Shown here in pieces: positions 20,420-32,957 of a stretch of 64,000 nt of DNA. The stretch is taken from assembly GCA_037349315.1 (NCBI GenBank), contig JBAIAC010000027.1, positions 11,475,501-11,539,500 of the forward strand, read 5' to 3'. Made by a program: the position numbers and the translations under genes. Numbering within the stretch: the stretch's first letter is position 1; the number at the start of each line of letters is the position of its first letter. The notes beneath the pieces are model-generated. The model saw only the letters and a list, made by a program, of their open reading frames with translations, was not told the DNA's origin and made no database searches. The stretch comes from Chelydra serpentina. Its lineage: Eukaryota; Chordata; Testudines; Chelydridae.

Positions 20420-20425
20420 ATTAAA
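20420..20425 (+). terminator. SNHG29: SNHG29 polyadenylation signal ATTAAA
   Basis: ATTAAA lies about 150 nt into the last exon and is followed by a GT/T-rich stretch (GTTGTACTCTTGGTCTTT). It is the best 3' end candidate for the host RNA. Confidence 0.5.
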
Positions 20426-20845
20426 ATTTTCAAATCGTTGTACTCTTGGTCTTTATTTCAAATAACTTGCATAATAGAAGCTCATTGTTCATAATAGAAA
20501 ACACCCCATTATATACTTTAAAATACAGCATTGTTTACACAAATGGATACGATCATTTACTGCACTGCTGAAAAAACTGCACACAAGATTTGTATTTCCC
20601 TTATACATTTTGTAACTTGAACATACTGGATTTTTGACACTTTGCTTAGTTTAAACACAATTGCCTTTTTAAAATACTGCCTATAGCTGAACTGTTCCCT
20701 CTAAAGAGTGCTCAGCCTTTAAGCTTAAGTAGCATTAGTGAAACATTCCTCAAATACAGTTTGGGACGGGATGACGACACGTTGCTTGTTTTCAGTTACA
20801 GAATTTAAATTTTCTGCTCATCTGACATAGTCTAACTTTAAATGA

Positions 20846-20965
20846 GAGATGGTGGATGAGGGTAATACCTCTTGTTGACCCAGCTTCTGTTGGAGAAGAG
20901 CTCTAAGCTTGAACGTTTGTCTCTCAACAGAAGCTGGTCCAGTTAGGGATATTACTTCACCCACA
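20846..20965. repeat. foldback interspersed repeat
   Basis: Arms CAGCTTCTGTTG and CAACAGAAGCTG are perfect inverted repeats within longer imperfect arms (GAGGGTAATACCTC against GGGATATTACTTCACCC). It is related to 1137-1290 by the central AAGCTTGAACGTTTGTCTCT and AGAGCTC-type motifs. It is non-coding. Confidence 0.7.
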
Positions 20966-23104
20966 ACTGTGACACTGCATATAACTTTCAATGACTGCTT
21001 CCTACTGCAATGACCCTTTAGTTAGAGCAAGTATGATTTAAAATGTGCTGGCTGTACAGAAGTCTCTCTCTACCCAGTTGATACCCTTCATTTTTTACAT
21101 GTTTACAATTCACTGATTTCTTTAGGTACTTAAAGGAGGAAATCTTCCTACTTTAGGAGATATGTATCTTAATTTTTGAGGTGGGAAGATTACTGAATGA
21201 GCGCTCCTTATCACCCCCATCTTTGGCCCTAAACTGCAGGTTCTCTTGGAGAATAAAAGGGGAGATCTTCAGTATCAATTTTATTCATGTACAGCAGCAT
21301 TTGCAGAGGTTGCAGGGGCTGGGTAGGAGTCCAATCAGAACTGTGTATATTGCAGGCAAATACTAATTTCAAACTACAGGTTACCAAATTTTAAAACTAA
21401 AGGAAATGCCCCCAATATGTGAGGATTAAGTAGCATGCTTGGGTGTAATGAAAATGGCATGGAAACACATCTCTTCACTGTTCATGGTGCTAAGGAGACT
21501 GTTCTCTAGTGAGATGTGTACAGCACTTTGAATCCAGGGCTGAGCTGTAACAGCCAATCTCTAGGGCAGGTCAACATTTCAGGTTTAATATTTGACATTA
21601 AGGCTCCTATAAGTCTGAAGTACTGGTTGCCTCCTGTCCTGGAGTTGTCAATGTCTAAGTGTGATAGTAAAAAATACAAACATAAGCTATTTGCTTATAC
21701 AAACGTAGCCCAATTCATTTAAGGGGTAGGGCATGAAAGGGCTCATAAGCTTAAATTTCAGATATACCTGGCCTGCCTGTTTAGGAACTTGGGGCCAGAC
21801 AGGCCTGTTCATTAATGAGATGCAGCTGAGGGGACAGGAGGAGGTGTTCCCTATAAGGAGTCAGGCTGTCATTAAGGAAGGGGAAGCTAAAGTCATGGAA
21901 GGGGAGATAGTGGGACACTGCTGTGGAAAAAGGGGTCTTGTGGGAGAATGCTCAGCTAAGACAGCAAGGAAGTACCCTACAGAGTCCAGGAACACCGAGC
22001 ATGCAGAAGGGGTGCCTCATGGGCTGAATTTTTAAGTTTGTTTAGTAAAGACATGGTGAGACAATTGTTGAAGGTCAGCATGATGGTGGCAGAAGATTCC
22101 CTGTTTATGATTTCTAGTCTGTTGGACATTGTCAGATTTGGACTTTATCTTTGAGTTTGGAAGACTTAAGTTGGTCTTAATAATTGAGCCCAAAGATGGG
22201 TGTTACCAAAATGCAGAATGTGTGAAGTTCTCTGCTCAAGAGCCTGAGGGAGAAACTGAGGCAGAGCACTGCGTGCTAGATCTTGCTCTAAGGAGCTGAT
22301 ACGTGATGGTGTCATGTTCTGTTAACAAATAGTGGTCAGTGATACTACTAACTGAAAAGACAATCTACTTCAGGCCACCTGTCCTAGCTCTGAGATGGAT
22401 ACAACTGGCTAGGTAGAAAATGGGTAACGTTCACTTCCAGTTAGTGGAAAACCTAGAAGAGACTCCGTCCAACTTACCCATGTTCTTTATCATTGGTAAG
22501 CATTTATATTACACTAGTTCAGTTCTGTGCAAACATAACTAATCCCTGCCCTGGATCACACCCTAAAATGCAAAAAGTCAAGGGGTAGCTCCTGTGGATT
22601 TAGTATAAAAGTGAACCAATATGCTGAATCGGCACAACTTTGTTTGTTTTGACTTTTTGTTACAACCGTTGTGTGCTGGGAAAGTAAATAGGGTATCTGA
22701 GTCTGAAATCAACTTTGCTATGGCTAAAAAGCCAGGATTCTAGTAACACAGAAACTTTGTCTGCCATTTGATATGCTACCGCACCAGTATCTGGTTTTAT
22801 TGTATAAAGGTGAGGCATCAAAGATTACTTCATTGTAATCTCTTTGGTTTTGAACATGTTTGCTGAGGCTTTGAAACTAGCCACTTAACACTACTGAAAA
22901 ATTACTGAAGAAGTTTGTCCACTTGGTGTCGCTATGGGAGAGATTTTGAATTTACCTGTAGTTTGCTTTTGCTAGTATTGGCCTTCTATACTGCTGAATC
23001 TCAAAATTTGTTAGATACTTTGCAAGACGTTGGACCTTGTTACTAGCAATATACAAACCAAGCTGACTAGATATATTCAGCTAACTTCAGCTCACGTGTT
23101 CATA

Positions 23105-23520
23105 GACCAGAGACTCAAGCTGGTACGGGCAGAAGCATTCAAAGCAGGGACTGCTGCACTCTGGGAAAGGGAGAAAATTGGGCCCAGCCAGAGCTATCCC
23201 TCCCTCTAACATCCCCTGGACCCAGAAGTGTTCAGGGGAGACCCCCAAACTCTCAGAGTGCTCTGGAACCCAGGTGGTTCCCGAAATCAAGATGGGGTAG
23301 GGAAGAAAACTGCAGAGGAGCCAGCCACAGATGGTAGCTAGTAGTGGCAGAAACAGCCAAATCAGGGACTGCTGCTCTGAGGGGGCGGAGGTAAAATGGA
23401 GCCTAGCTGGGGCCACTCTCTCCCTTTCCTGTGGGCTTAGGAGAAAATTGCAGAAAGGAGCCAGCCAGAGACTCCAGCTGGTAGGGAGAGAAGCAACCAA
23501 AGCACAGAGCTCTGGACATT
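23105..23520. repeat. degenerate tandem-like repeat
   Basis: The block CCAGAGACTC-AGCTGGTA, then GGGAGAGAAGCA or a variant, then CAAAGCA recurs at about 23105, 23325 (diverged) and 23465. GCAGGGACTGCTGC/TCAGGGACTGCTGC follows the first two. Segments GGGAAGAAAACTGCAGAGGA and GGAGAAAATTGCAGAAAGGA also repeat. It resembles an internally repeated transposon fragment of unknown class. The open frames on both strands follow from the repetition. Confidence 0.5.
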
Positions 23521-24320
23521 AAGAACTTTCTGCAGTCCTGACTGGCCTTTCTCTGCTCTGTGCTGTGTGCTCCAACCCTCTCACTCCCTCCCCATTAAAA
23601 AATAAAAAAGGTGCAACTAAGCTGCCATTTGCTGCCATCACATTGTTCACTGCTGTTGTGTTCTATCCCTTTCCCTATCCCCCTGGGTTTTGTCTATGTA
23701 GATTGTAGTCCTTATGCACTACTATAAAAAACACGATTAATAATAACAACATGGGGTCCCTGCCTGTGAAAGGACTTCAAACTACATGCGGCATTCATTT
23801 CAGTGGTGCTGGGGGTGCTGTCGCAGCCCCTTTACCTTGAAGTAGTATTAACAAACACCAAATACATGGTTTCCATGGTTTCTATCACCAGCAGCCCCTC
23901 ATAAAAATTGTTCCAGCACCCCGACTCACTTCACCTGTCTCTGAAATGGGGATACTCCTGGCCTGTAAAATGGCAACACTTGGGCTTCTACTTTGTTGTG
24001 TTGTACAATTTTTGTAAACAATTTATGTTGGGTGGTAGTGCGTATAGGCCATAATGAAGATCAAGGCCTCCTGCTAGGCACTGTATAACACAGAGTAAGA
24101 GTCCCTACCCTAAAAATCTTGTACTGTATTTTAAATAGACAAGTGGAAGGGCAAAGAAGATGTAGACATGAAGACACACAGTGCCTTTTGTCAGAACGCT
24201 TACAACCCCAAATCATACCTAGAAAATCAAAATGGGCTGAGATGCAGATGAAAGAATTGCTTGAGAGAATTTTATAACAATACAATCTTAATCTGATCAC
24301 TTCCATGTTTTGTTTTGCAG

Positions 24321-24421
24321 CAAAGGAGGTGGATCTCTAGGGGTGATTTGAATGACAACCACTTAGATCAGGAAATGAAGAAAATCCAGATTCAAAAGAA
24401 ACTACTGAGGCCCTCTGGGTG
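24321..24421 (+). other. unassigned exon-like segment
   Basis: A good acceptor (TGTTTTGCAG, ending 24320) and donor (GTAGGT at 24422) enclose 101 nt. These stay open in one frame, reading RGDLNDNHLDQEMKKIQIQK and then KLLRPSG. The composition (charged, no low complexity) looks more protein-like than the surroundings. If spliced to the acceptor at 26567 (TCTTGCAG|G), the frame continues as WYLVSRNITELIF and stops at 26608-26610. I do not recognise the protein. It could be a terminal exon pair of an unlisted gene, an extended SNHG29 isoform, or chance. Confidence 0.3.
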
Positions 24422-25285
24422 GTAGGTTTTAATTACCTAAACAACCTGTTTTTATATAGTGTAAGGAATAGTTAATATAAAAATAATCTTTGTTTTTTTT
24501 CTAACCCCTGTTCAACCAAAACTTTTATTTGAATCATGAGTTTCTCATTGTGCATCACAAGCTAATTGGCCCCCCTACCTCTCATGTTAACCTGTTTTGC
24601 TAAATGTTTTTGATGTCCCTAAAACATTGTAGTTGTACTCTTTTAAATGGTCATTTAAATGATTTTTTTACTTAGATCTTTGTTCTTCATTATCCCATTT
24701 CTTATTTTCTCAAATTAACAGAATAAATATTAGGCTCCAATGTTGCTAAAGCTTTTGTCCATTGGAGCTACTCCCATAATTAGAGTTCGCCACATACCTA
24801 AATCTTTGCATGATTGGGGCTTAAATTTTTAAATCTTATTTGTAATCCAGCGAGGCTACAGAATGTAGTTTGTGCTGAAGAAATCTATCAATATAGTATG
24901 TGAACCCAGGAAGCACATATACAAATATTTTGAAAAGTCAGCATGTTTCTGTAAGCTACAATAAATAACAAAGTGAAACTGTATCCTTGCTATTACAAAA
25001 GAAATAGCATAGCTGTGCCATAGTTACCCAAAACGTTTGGTTTAACGAGAACATAGAGCACTATATATCACAGTAAGTTTCTGACCTGTTCAATGGAGCA
25101 TGCAAGCTGCATGTTGTTACTAATTAGATTCTTCTTTTTTGAATGCGGAGCCGAGCCTATGAAACACTGATTGTTCAAACAGTGTTTAATTAAAATCCTT
25201 AATAGAATCACAGTCTGTTCTGCTGTGTTGTGAAATGGAAATGTAATCAAAAGCACTTTTTGTATTACAACAAATGTGAGGCAGG

Positions 25286-25391
25286 TTTTTTTTCTTGGCG
25301 TAGTTTTAGTATAATGTAAACTGGTTCAGAGGTTGTTGTTTTTTCTTGGTGTAGTTTTAGTATGTTGTAAACTGGTTCAGAGTTTTTGTTG
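25286..25391. repeat. two-copy tandem duplication, period 51
   Basis: TTTCTTGGCGTAGTTTTAGT with TGTAAACTGGTTCAGAG is repeated once, 51 bases later, as TTTCTTGGTGTAGTTTTAGT with TGTAAACTGGTTCAGAG. There are few mismatches, so the duplication is fairly recent. Confidence 0.85.
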
Positions 25392-27117
25392 AGACAGAAC
25401 AAAATACATTTCTCAGAGGATGTATTATACATAGGAAGATTGTTTATTTTAAAGGTTTAAAAACATCATCTGGAAAGAGTACAAGTTTGGGCCGCAAGGG
25501 AATCTGACCTCTGATTAAATAAGACTACAAACTCCACTGATGTTAATGGCTATTATATACTCTCACAGACTTTGGATAGACTGAAGCAACTCAGCAAATG
25601 TTTGCTTGATGGTTTAGCTTGCTGGGGTTTTTATTTTTATGTAGTCTGTGGATAAATTAGCTGCAGTCTATGTGGCTAGTGTTTTGTTTAAAAGCTTTGT
25701 TTTTATTAACATCGTGCTCTTTTCTAATATATGTTATCTTATTGAGATTGCAAATTGGAAGTGCTCCTGCTGAGTAAACTATAAGGTGTTGATTTGGGAA
25801 TATTTGTCTACAGTGAGAAGACACTTTATTAGCTGGAATTTGGTTGAAGATATAAGACAATGGTATCCATCATGAATAGCTATTCTAGATTAACTATCTT
25901 CACCATTAATGACCTTCAGTTTGTTGGTGGTTTGTTGATGAAATGATATAAACAATATAGTTTCCCAGCAGGGATCCTCAAACACCATTTGTTGCTTAAA
26001 TGGATGTGTAGAAAAGGCTAATCCCTATTAAAATTATGCATTGATTGAACTAACTTCTGTTTCCTAAACATGAATATATGTCAGTCCTTCTGTGGGGAAA
26101 ATAAAATGGATTCATTTACATTGCATTTGCAATGTATTTGGTTTTGCAGGGTTATTAGGAAATAAGCAATGGAAAGGTCTTGAATTAAAATTATTTTGAA
26201 GAGCAAAAGCTTGAGAGAAAGTAGCGGTTTACGCCCCCAGAGCTTAACGAGAGCTAAGCTCAAATCCATGAATAAATTTAAAACCTATCAAAAGATTAAG
26301 GCAGCAAGAAAATAATGATAAACATTAGATGCTGAAAGCAAGAATAGCTCCCAGTCTGAGATGGAAATGTCATGTTGCAATTCATTTATGAGACAATTCA
26401 GTGCTGATGTAAGGTGCCCTGATACACCGAACACATACTATAGGTTATGACTGGAAGTTACAACCCTGATCCGGAGAGGCCACTGCTGTGGTGAGAAGGT
26501 GATTATACCTTTTTATGCTTAGACCGCCCATAAAGGATGTTATTTGTGACTGTTTTTTGTCTTGCAGGTACTTGGTTAGTAGAAACATCACTGAGCTCAT
26601 TTTCACATAGGCCAACAAGCAGCCATCAGATGGTAGCGACCTTTGATCTCTGCCCATAGGGTTTGTGAGGTGCCTGCAGTCGTGAAGGAGAGTCTCATGC
26701 AGGCATCTGAAGGCAGAATTAGACCTGTAGTGAAGTGGAAAAGAGTAGTCTCATGTGGAGGTTCCATTTCCAATGTGGCTGCAGGTGCATAAATACCCAG
26801 TGTGCCTGTAAAAACTTGCACTGTAAATGTAAGAGTAAAAGCTGGGGTGCTCTCAGGGAGGTAACAACTGGAGTCCCACCCGATACGTCTCTTTCCTTCT
26901 GTTACTGCGGGAAGAAATGGTAAATCCTCTATTTCAATTCCCCTCTGAGCTCTTGCTGTCTATCTCCTGCTCTCGCTGCAGCACAAAGTCGATGGTACTT
27001 AGGCTTCTAAAACACTTAGGTTAAAGTTTTGAATGGTATCTACGTGAACGTTAGTACTGAATTGAAATTCCAGAAATAGTAAAGTTCTGCCACTGACCAC
27101 TTCCATCAAAGGTAGGC

Positions 27118-27300
27118 TTGGTTGGTGGTTGAAGCACAGGACTGAGCCAGGATGTCTGAGTTCAGTTCCTGGTTCTGCAGCAGGCTTGCCGTGTGACCTG
27201 GGACAGGTCATGGCATTAGCCTGTGTCTTTGTCTCCCCCGCTGTCAGAGAGAGGATGCTTGTCAACCCGGAGTGGTAATACTAATTCATTAATATCGTTA
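27118..27300 (+). mobile_element. MIR-like SINE remnant
   Basis: The order TTGAAGCACAGGACTGAGCC, GAGTTCAGTTCCTGGTTCTG, CCGTGTGACCTGGGACAGGT and then TTTGTCTCCCCC matches the MIR core (TGTGACCTTGGGCAAGTCA type) in plus orientation. It is old and decayed. Confidence 0.7.
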
Positions 27301-30300
27301 AAGGTCAGTGAGATCCTCAGATGGTGATATTGAAGCATAAACTGTTGTTATTAATAGGTTTTGTCCCCTCTCTCTGAGCGGTACCACTCTAAAAATTGCC
27401 ACAATTTCTGATTCAGATCCCTACTTTGAAATGAACTACTAATTATCTTAGTCAATTGTAAAATCTGCACTTTTTATCCTTTGTAGTTTCGGTATTAGAA
27501 GCAGTAGGACTAAAAATGTGACACATCTTCTCCTATATTGCATTTGACACAGCACCCAATAGTCTGTGTTCTTAAATATGATATATTTCATAATTCATTC
27601 ATGCCGTGTAACAATTTTGTTTTAAACTTTAATATGAAAAACTAAATTCTCTCTCGCCGTCAGCAAGACTAGATCCTGCCTGTGGGAAGTGCCACAGATA
27701 ATTATGGATGGTTAGTAAGACACAACCTTTAAAAATTGAACACAAAGATGAAACCCTACATTTGGATGTGCTCATGTGTTGTTGTTTTTTTATTCTGTGA
27801 CTGAAGGGGACTACTTCCATTATTTCAGATGAGTCATTTTGGCAAGTCAGGCTACCCTGACTTGCTCTAGCTCCAACCCTGCCATGAGATCTGTATGGGC
27901 ACGAGGGTCTGCCCTCATAAGTCTCATTGCAGAATCAGGGCCTCTGAACTCAAGATACAGCAATGGAATCCCCTGATTTGTATATGAATCATTAGCCTTC
28001 AGGTGCACTGAACAAATAACTTTTGTCCTTCATAAAATAAATACAGGTTCTCTTTCTCTCTCTCTCTCTAACCACATAGTTGTCCACATTTTTCTGCCTG
28101 CTTTCTATTATAGATTAATCCTGTAATGTATTTACCAAGCGTATGTAGGCATTTCTGAATTAATCTTCATATGATAAGGTGACTTCCAGTTTTTGCTCAT
28201 AGAGAGTTGAGATGTCAAGACGTTTTCTGTTTCTTATTTTTTTAATATCTTTCCTAAGGAGACGTACATAAATATTATTCTGAAAGCCCTTTTCTACAGG
28301 CAGTTCATTCGTAACCATAATGCACCAGCCCATGGACAAGTTAAAACAGCATCAGTCCTTCAACACTGACAATTGTGAGCTACTTCAATTGAATAAATTA
28401 GAAACAACTAAGTATTAAACACCAACTCCCAAAAGTCACATGCTTGCATCTCATTTAGCATTTGAAATATCTATGCTAGCACTAAGTTCACTATGTTTTA
28501 GTGGATGCTACCAAACTCTGGCTCTGAACTTAGTCATTGAAATAGGTTTGGAGCAAACATTTATTCTTATGGGGGGAGGAAAAAAAATGTGAGCTTGGAA
28601 AAAGTGACACTTTTGTTTCCTTATAAAGTAAGCCTACAAGATTCTTTATTAACTGAAAGACGTGTCATCTTGATGCACATGCTAAGGATTCATTTCTTTT
28701 CGTTGGATATTTTAGCCACTGCAAAACACAGAGTGACCCAAGCCAAGGGGATACCTTGGAAACACATGTTCAGATCCCAGCTTGGGCATTGCAACCCTTT
28801 GGTGATAAACTGAGTTTGATGAAGGGCCTCTTGGAAAACGTAGGTCTTCTATTTCTAGGATAGCTGTCATAGTATTTGAGGCCTTGTGCTCTGGGGGACC
28901 AATAATGAACCCATGGTAATTTCAAAAAGGAGGGAGTTTATTCTAAGTTTTTTCTCTCCCTGGTTGCTGCCTTCCATCTCAAAGGCAACTCTATTTCAGA
29001 GGTGCTGTATATATGTAAGTCCCATGCTGTATGTAAGTAAGTCCCATCTGTTAATACTGCTAAGCATAGTGTTTACACTCTTGACTACTGGGGCTACTCA
29101 AGAGTAAGCACTGCACTCATTAGTAAATTCTGGCAGTGTTAGGCCACTAGTTTGTAAGGTGCTTTGGGAAGAAAGGCTCTGTGTTGCATTGTGTTCATAT
29201 TATAGTAATTATTGTGTAGTCAAGGAAGGGCTTTGTAGTAATAACAATAATAATACCTAGTTCTTACACAGCACTTTTCATCAGTAGATCTCAAACCATA
29301 CGGGCGTCTATTTTACATATTCTGTTTTATTCTTTCTTGAGCTCTGACATGTGGTCAGCTGTTTATGGAGGCTAGAGGAGGTCTTTGCCCCAACGAGCTT
29401 TCAGTCAAAACCGAGAAAGATCAGCCAAGAACGCCGAAGGAGATTTAGAGGTTTTCATAGGCGGGGTTGGTGATGGCATTGGATTGACGTGGGTTAGAGT
29501 TTGTAAGCCTCGTGGAACAAGTGGGTTTTCCGGAGGAGCTGATGTGGGGGTTGCTGATGTATTACTGTGGCTCTTTGGTAAATTCTGGCTCCTTCTCAGG
29601 CTCAGATTGGCCACCCCTGGCCCAGAGGATTATGGAAAGGAGTTGAATAGAGTAGTGATGTGGTCTGAGTGACCTAAATGTCCCAAAAGTCATATAACAA
29701 TGAAGATATCGGTATACATCTGTAATCGAAAAAGGTCTTCAAGGAAAGTGGTTGAATTTTAAATATTCTAGTTCTTTTGTCTGTTAAATTTGCAATAAAT
29801 GACAGGGTGTTTTCTACAACTGCTGGGTTAGAGGCTTGCAATCTTGTTGTTTTAATCAGGCACACATGCATATTAATGTTACCATTGTTGAAGAAATAAC
29901 AATTCCAGTTTTTAATAAATTCCTGCTACTAACGCAAAACAAATCCCACTTCAAATCTACAATGTGTGAGCCAAGCTCAATTTCTTGCCTAGTTGGCTGC
30001 TATTACGATTAAATCAATGCACTCTTATTTACTAAAAGGGGGGGGGGGGGGAGAAATTACTTAACATATGTTAATGTTTGAGGCTTAGTCAGTTTCAGCC
30101 CATCTGGGGAAAATGAGATTAATCAGTTAGAGAGAGCTGATTTCAGAATGAAATAGGAGCTCAGCTGCTTTGCTTTGAAGATGGGGGGAGGGGTACTTAT
30201 TTTTTCCAGCCTTCTCTCCCCCTCCCTATCCCCAAGTAGGGGCAAAAGGAAAGTGAGGAACTCCTAAAGGGACACATGCTGCTGACAAACTATAATTACC

Positions 30301-31864
30301 CTGATATTAGTGTGAGGCCAAAAAAAAGTTTGTTTCCTCCGAGCCCTACATACTAGCAAATGCTTTCCTCTTCTGTATCCTATTAAAATGCTTTGGTCAG
30401 GGATGTAAAACCTGAATCTTCCTCAGCGGAGCTAACGGTGGGTGCCTAAGCCTTGGCCACTAGGTATGGGTACTGAAATCCGTAATAGCCATGTTCTCTT
30501 CTCCACTCATGCCCAGAGGCTGAGATCATTGCTTCTGTAATTTTCCCAGGATCTGACGACCAGATGCTCTCTATTTAGATAGTACATCAGTGTCAAATGG
30601 GTGTGGGGGAGGGGGGGGAACTACCAACAAAACTACCTGCCCTGAAAACCTAACAGGAATCGTTATCTGGGCCCAAACAACAATGTCACGGGCAGCTACC
30701 AAGAAAGCCAAGGTGATGCATTAGCAATATGGTAAAATCAGTAATATCTCCATTCTTCATCTTCCCTGTCATCAGCTCAGGTGTTTTTGTCTTTTTCAAT
30801 TTTCCACTTATAAAAGAATTTTAAGCCCGCTCTGATAGATTGGGTTGAACTCTGCTCTCGGTTACACCCACGCAACCCCTCTCACTTCAGTGAACTGAGC
30901 AGTAGAATTTGACTCAATAGGTGCAAGAATGAACATTTTGAAGAGAGAATAAGCTTCAGATGCAAGGGGTACGGTCAGTGAAATAGTATTTCGCCACAAG
31001 GTGGTGCAGTGATCAAGTTAAGAGGATTTATTGTTAAGCTCAAGAAGAAAAATGGATTTGTAACCTTTAAAGATAGTAAAAGTGCTGGTTTGGGAAACAA
31101 TTGTTCTGTTCCTGGCTATTAGATCAGATATGTGACTTAGATTAACATATAACCAAACCCTCACACAATGAAATGTAACTTTGATTTATTGTAGCTGTAT
31201 TGTACTGTAATTTGATGTAGCATTGTAGAGGCCAGTCTTAGGCCGTTCATTTCCATTGAAAGCAATAGAATGAGCTTGCCAAAGAGGGCTAAAGATTTTG
31301 TTTTCTTTTTTTCCAGTCCTTAAAAACAAAAAATAAGGAAGCAACCTGTCCTCTATCCCTCTCCTCACCCCAAACACACCATTTCAGCATTGTCCAAAAG
31401 GGAGCTAAGTGGAGTGATAGGTATAGTCTACTTGGGAAGGGCTAACCACTCAAATACATCCCCAGGGTACTGTGTGAGCTTGTGCTACCATACTGCCGCA
31501 GCGTCACTGCTATTGTTATTTGAGCTAGGTTGAGCAGAACTAGTTTGGGTACAAGTGCTGCAGACACGCAATGATTGCAGAGAAGATGTACCCTATGGCT
31601 CCGATTCAGCAGAGCAGTTAAGCACATGCTTAACCTTTGGGCAATGAGTAGACTCACTGAGGTCAGTACTTCAGTACTGAAAGCCAAAAAGTAACTGATC
31701 AGACAGGTTTTGCTATCAAAATTGAGCAAAATGCAGAAAAATTGCATATGTAGTGAAGAGTAAATTCAATCTCTGAAATTCTTGGCGTTTTAATAATGGT
31801 AAATCCGTAGACATATCTTGATTTTTAACACATCTCACATGACAGTCTCATAATCACACTAAGG

Positions 31865-32957
31865 AAATGTGGTCTAGAGGAAATTCCTATAAAGTGGGTG
31901 CACAACTGGTTGAACAACTTGACTCAATGAATAGTTCTCAATTGTTCACTGTTAAAGTGGGAGGGCATGTCTAGTGGGATCCTGCAGGGGTCTGCCCTGG
32001 TTCCAGTACTATTCGATATTTTTATTATTAACTTGGAGAATGAAGTAGAGACAAGGCTTATAAAATTGGCAGATGAAACCACACTTGGAGGGGTTGCAAG
32101 CACTTTAGAGTAGAGAATTCGAATCCAAAACAACCTTGACAAATGGGACAATTGGTCTGAAATCCACAAGATGAAATTCAATAAGACAAGTGCAAAGTAC
32201 TACACGTAGGAAGGAAAAATCGACTGCACAGCTACAAAAATGGGGAATAACTGACTAGGCAATAGTACTGCTGCAAAGGATATGCTGGTTACAGTGGATC
32301 ACAAATTGAATATGAGCTAACAGCATAACACAGTTGTGAAAAAGGCTGATATCAGTTTTGAGTGTATTAACATGAGTGTTGTATGTAAGAGATGGGAGGT
32401 AATAGTTCTGCTCTACTTGGCATTGGTGAGGCCTCAGCTTGAGTATTTTGTCTAGTTTTGGGCACCACACTTTAAGAATGATGTGGACATATTGGAAAGA
32501 GTCCAGAGGAGAGCAACAAAAAATGATAAAAGGTTTAGAAAACCAGATCTATGAGTAAAGGTTAAACAAAACTGAGAAAAGAGAGCGCGAGAGGAGACCT
32601 GATAAGCTTCAAAAATGTTAAGGCTGGGATAAAGAGGATGGAAATCAGTTGTTCTCCATGTCCACTGAAAGCAGGAAAAGAAGTAATCCGCTCAGTCTGC
32701 AGCAAGGGAGATTTAGGTTAGATATTAGAAAGTTTTTCCTAACTGTAAGAATAGTTAAGTATTGGAATAGGCTTTCTGGGGGAGGTTGTGGAATACCTGT
32801 CACTGGACATTTTAAAGAACAGGTTAGACAAAAACCTGTCAGAGATGGTCTAGGTTTAGTTGGTCTTGCCCCTTGATGGGGGCGGGGGTGGGAGGTAGGG
32901 AGAGGCTGGACTAGATGACCTTTCAAGGTCACTACCAGCCCTAAATTTCTATGAAAC
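31865..32957 (+). mobile_element. decayed CR1 LINE fragment, reverse-transcriptase domain to 3' end
   Basis: Conceptual translation in shifting frames gives CR1 reverse-transcriptase blocks. Near 31970-32090 these read SGILQGSALVPVLFDIF and then LIKLADETTLGG. The usual ADD catalytic pair is altered to ADE here, consistent with decay. Further on come GQHGDHKLN-like, VQRRATKN-type and [20 protein letters not shown] blocks. The 3' end is GGACTAGATGACCTTTCAAG then TTTCTATGAAAC. There are several frameshifts and no functional ORF. It is older than the CR1 at 7853-8485. Confidence 0.88.

Larger units (their letters stand above)
16209..20440 (+). ncRNA. SNHG29: SNHG29 snoRNA host gene (primary transcript)
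   Basis: Host lncRNA for box C/D snoRNAs; the spliced RNA is mainly a by-product and introns release snoRNAs that guide rRNA methylation. Proposed exons: about 16209-16228; 16498-16601 (CTTACAG|GCTG to TGAG|GTAAGA); 17616-17641 (TTTTTAG|GGCAG to TAAG|GTAAGC); 18372-18704 (TTCTGCAG|AGTC to ACAG|GTACTT); and 20267 to about 20440 (TGTTTCAG|GTGTCC). The identity rests on the snoRNA set (SNORD65 plus SNORD49), which in human sits in SNHG29 next to LRRC75A, and on convergent LRRC75A downstream here. Exon calls are from splice signals only. Exon 4 may be alternative, because SNORD49 lies unusually far from its acceptor. The 5'TOP start and CpG island fit the class. Confidence 0.85.
20441..24320. other. 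intergenic region downstream of SNHG29
   Basis: It contains the foldback at 20846-20965 and a GC-richer repeated stretch at 23105-23520. The rest is sequence without a recognisable gene. A splice-like exon (22441-22495, donor GTAAGC) was considered but has stops in the frame that would join the 24.3 kb candidate. Confidence 0.6.
24422..31864. other. intergenic region, mostly unique AT-rich sequence
   Basis: No gene is supported. It holds a 51-bp tandem duplication (25286-25391), a MIR-like SINE (about 27118-27300) and a CT repeat near 28055-28070. A decayed AATAATAAT-bearing retroposon tail lies near 29240-29300 and a G-homopolymer near 30040-30052. The sequence between is unremarkable. Confidence 0.6.

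Noticed and set aside
22441..22495. Exon-like segment with a GTAAGC donor
   Set aside because: The frame needed to join the 24.3 kb candidate begins with in-frame stops. The acceptor is only moderate.
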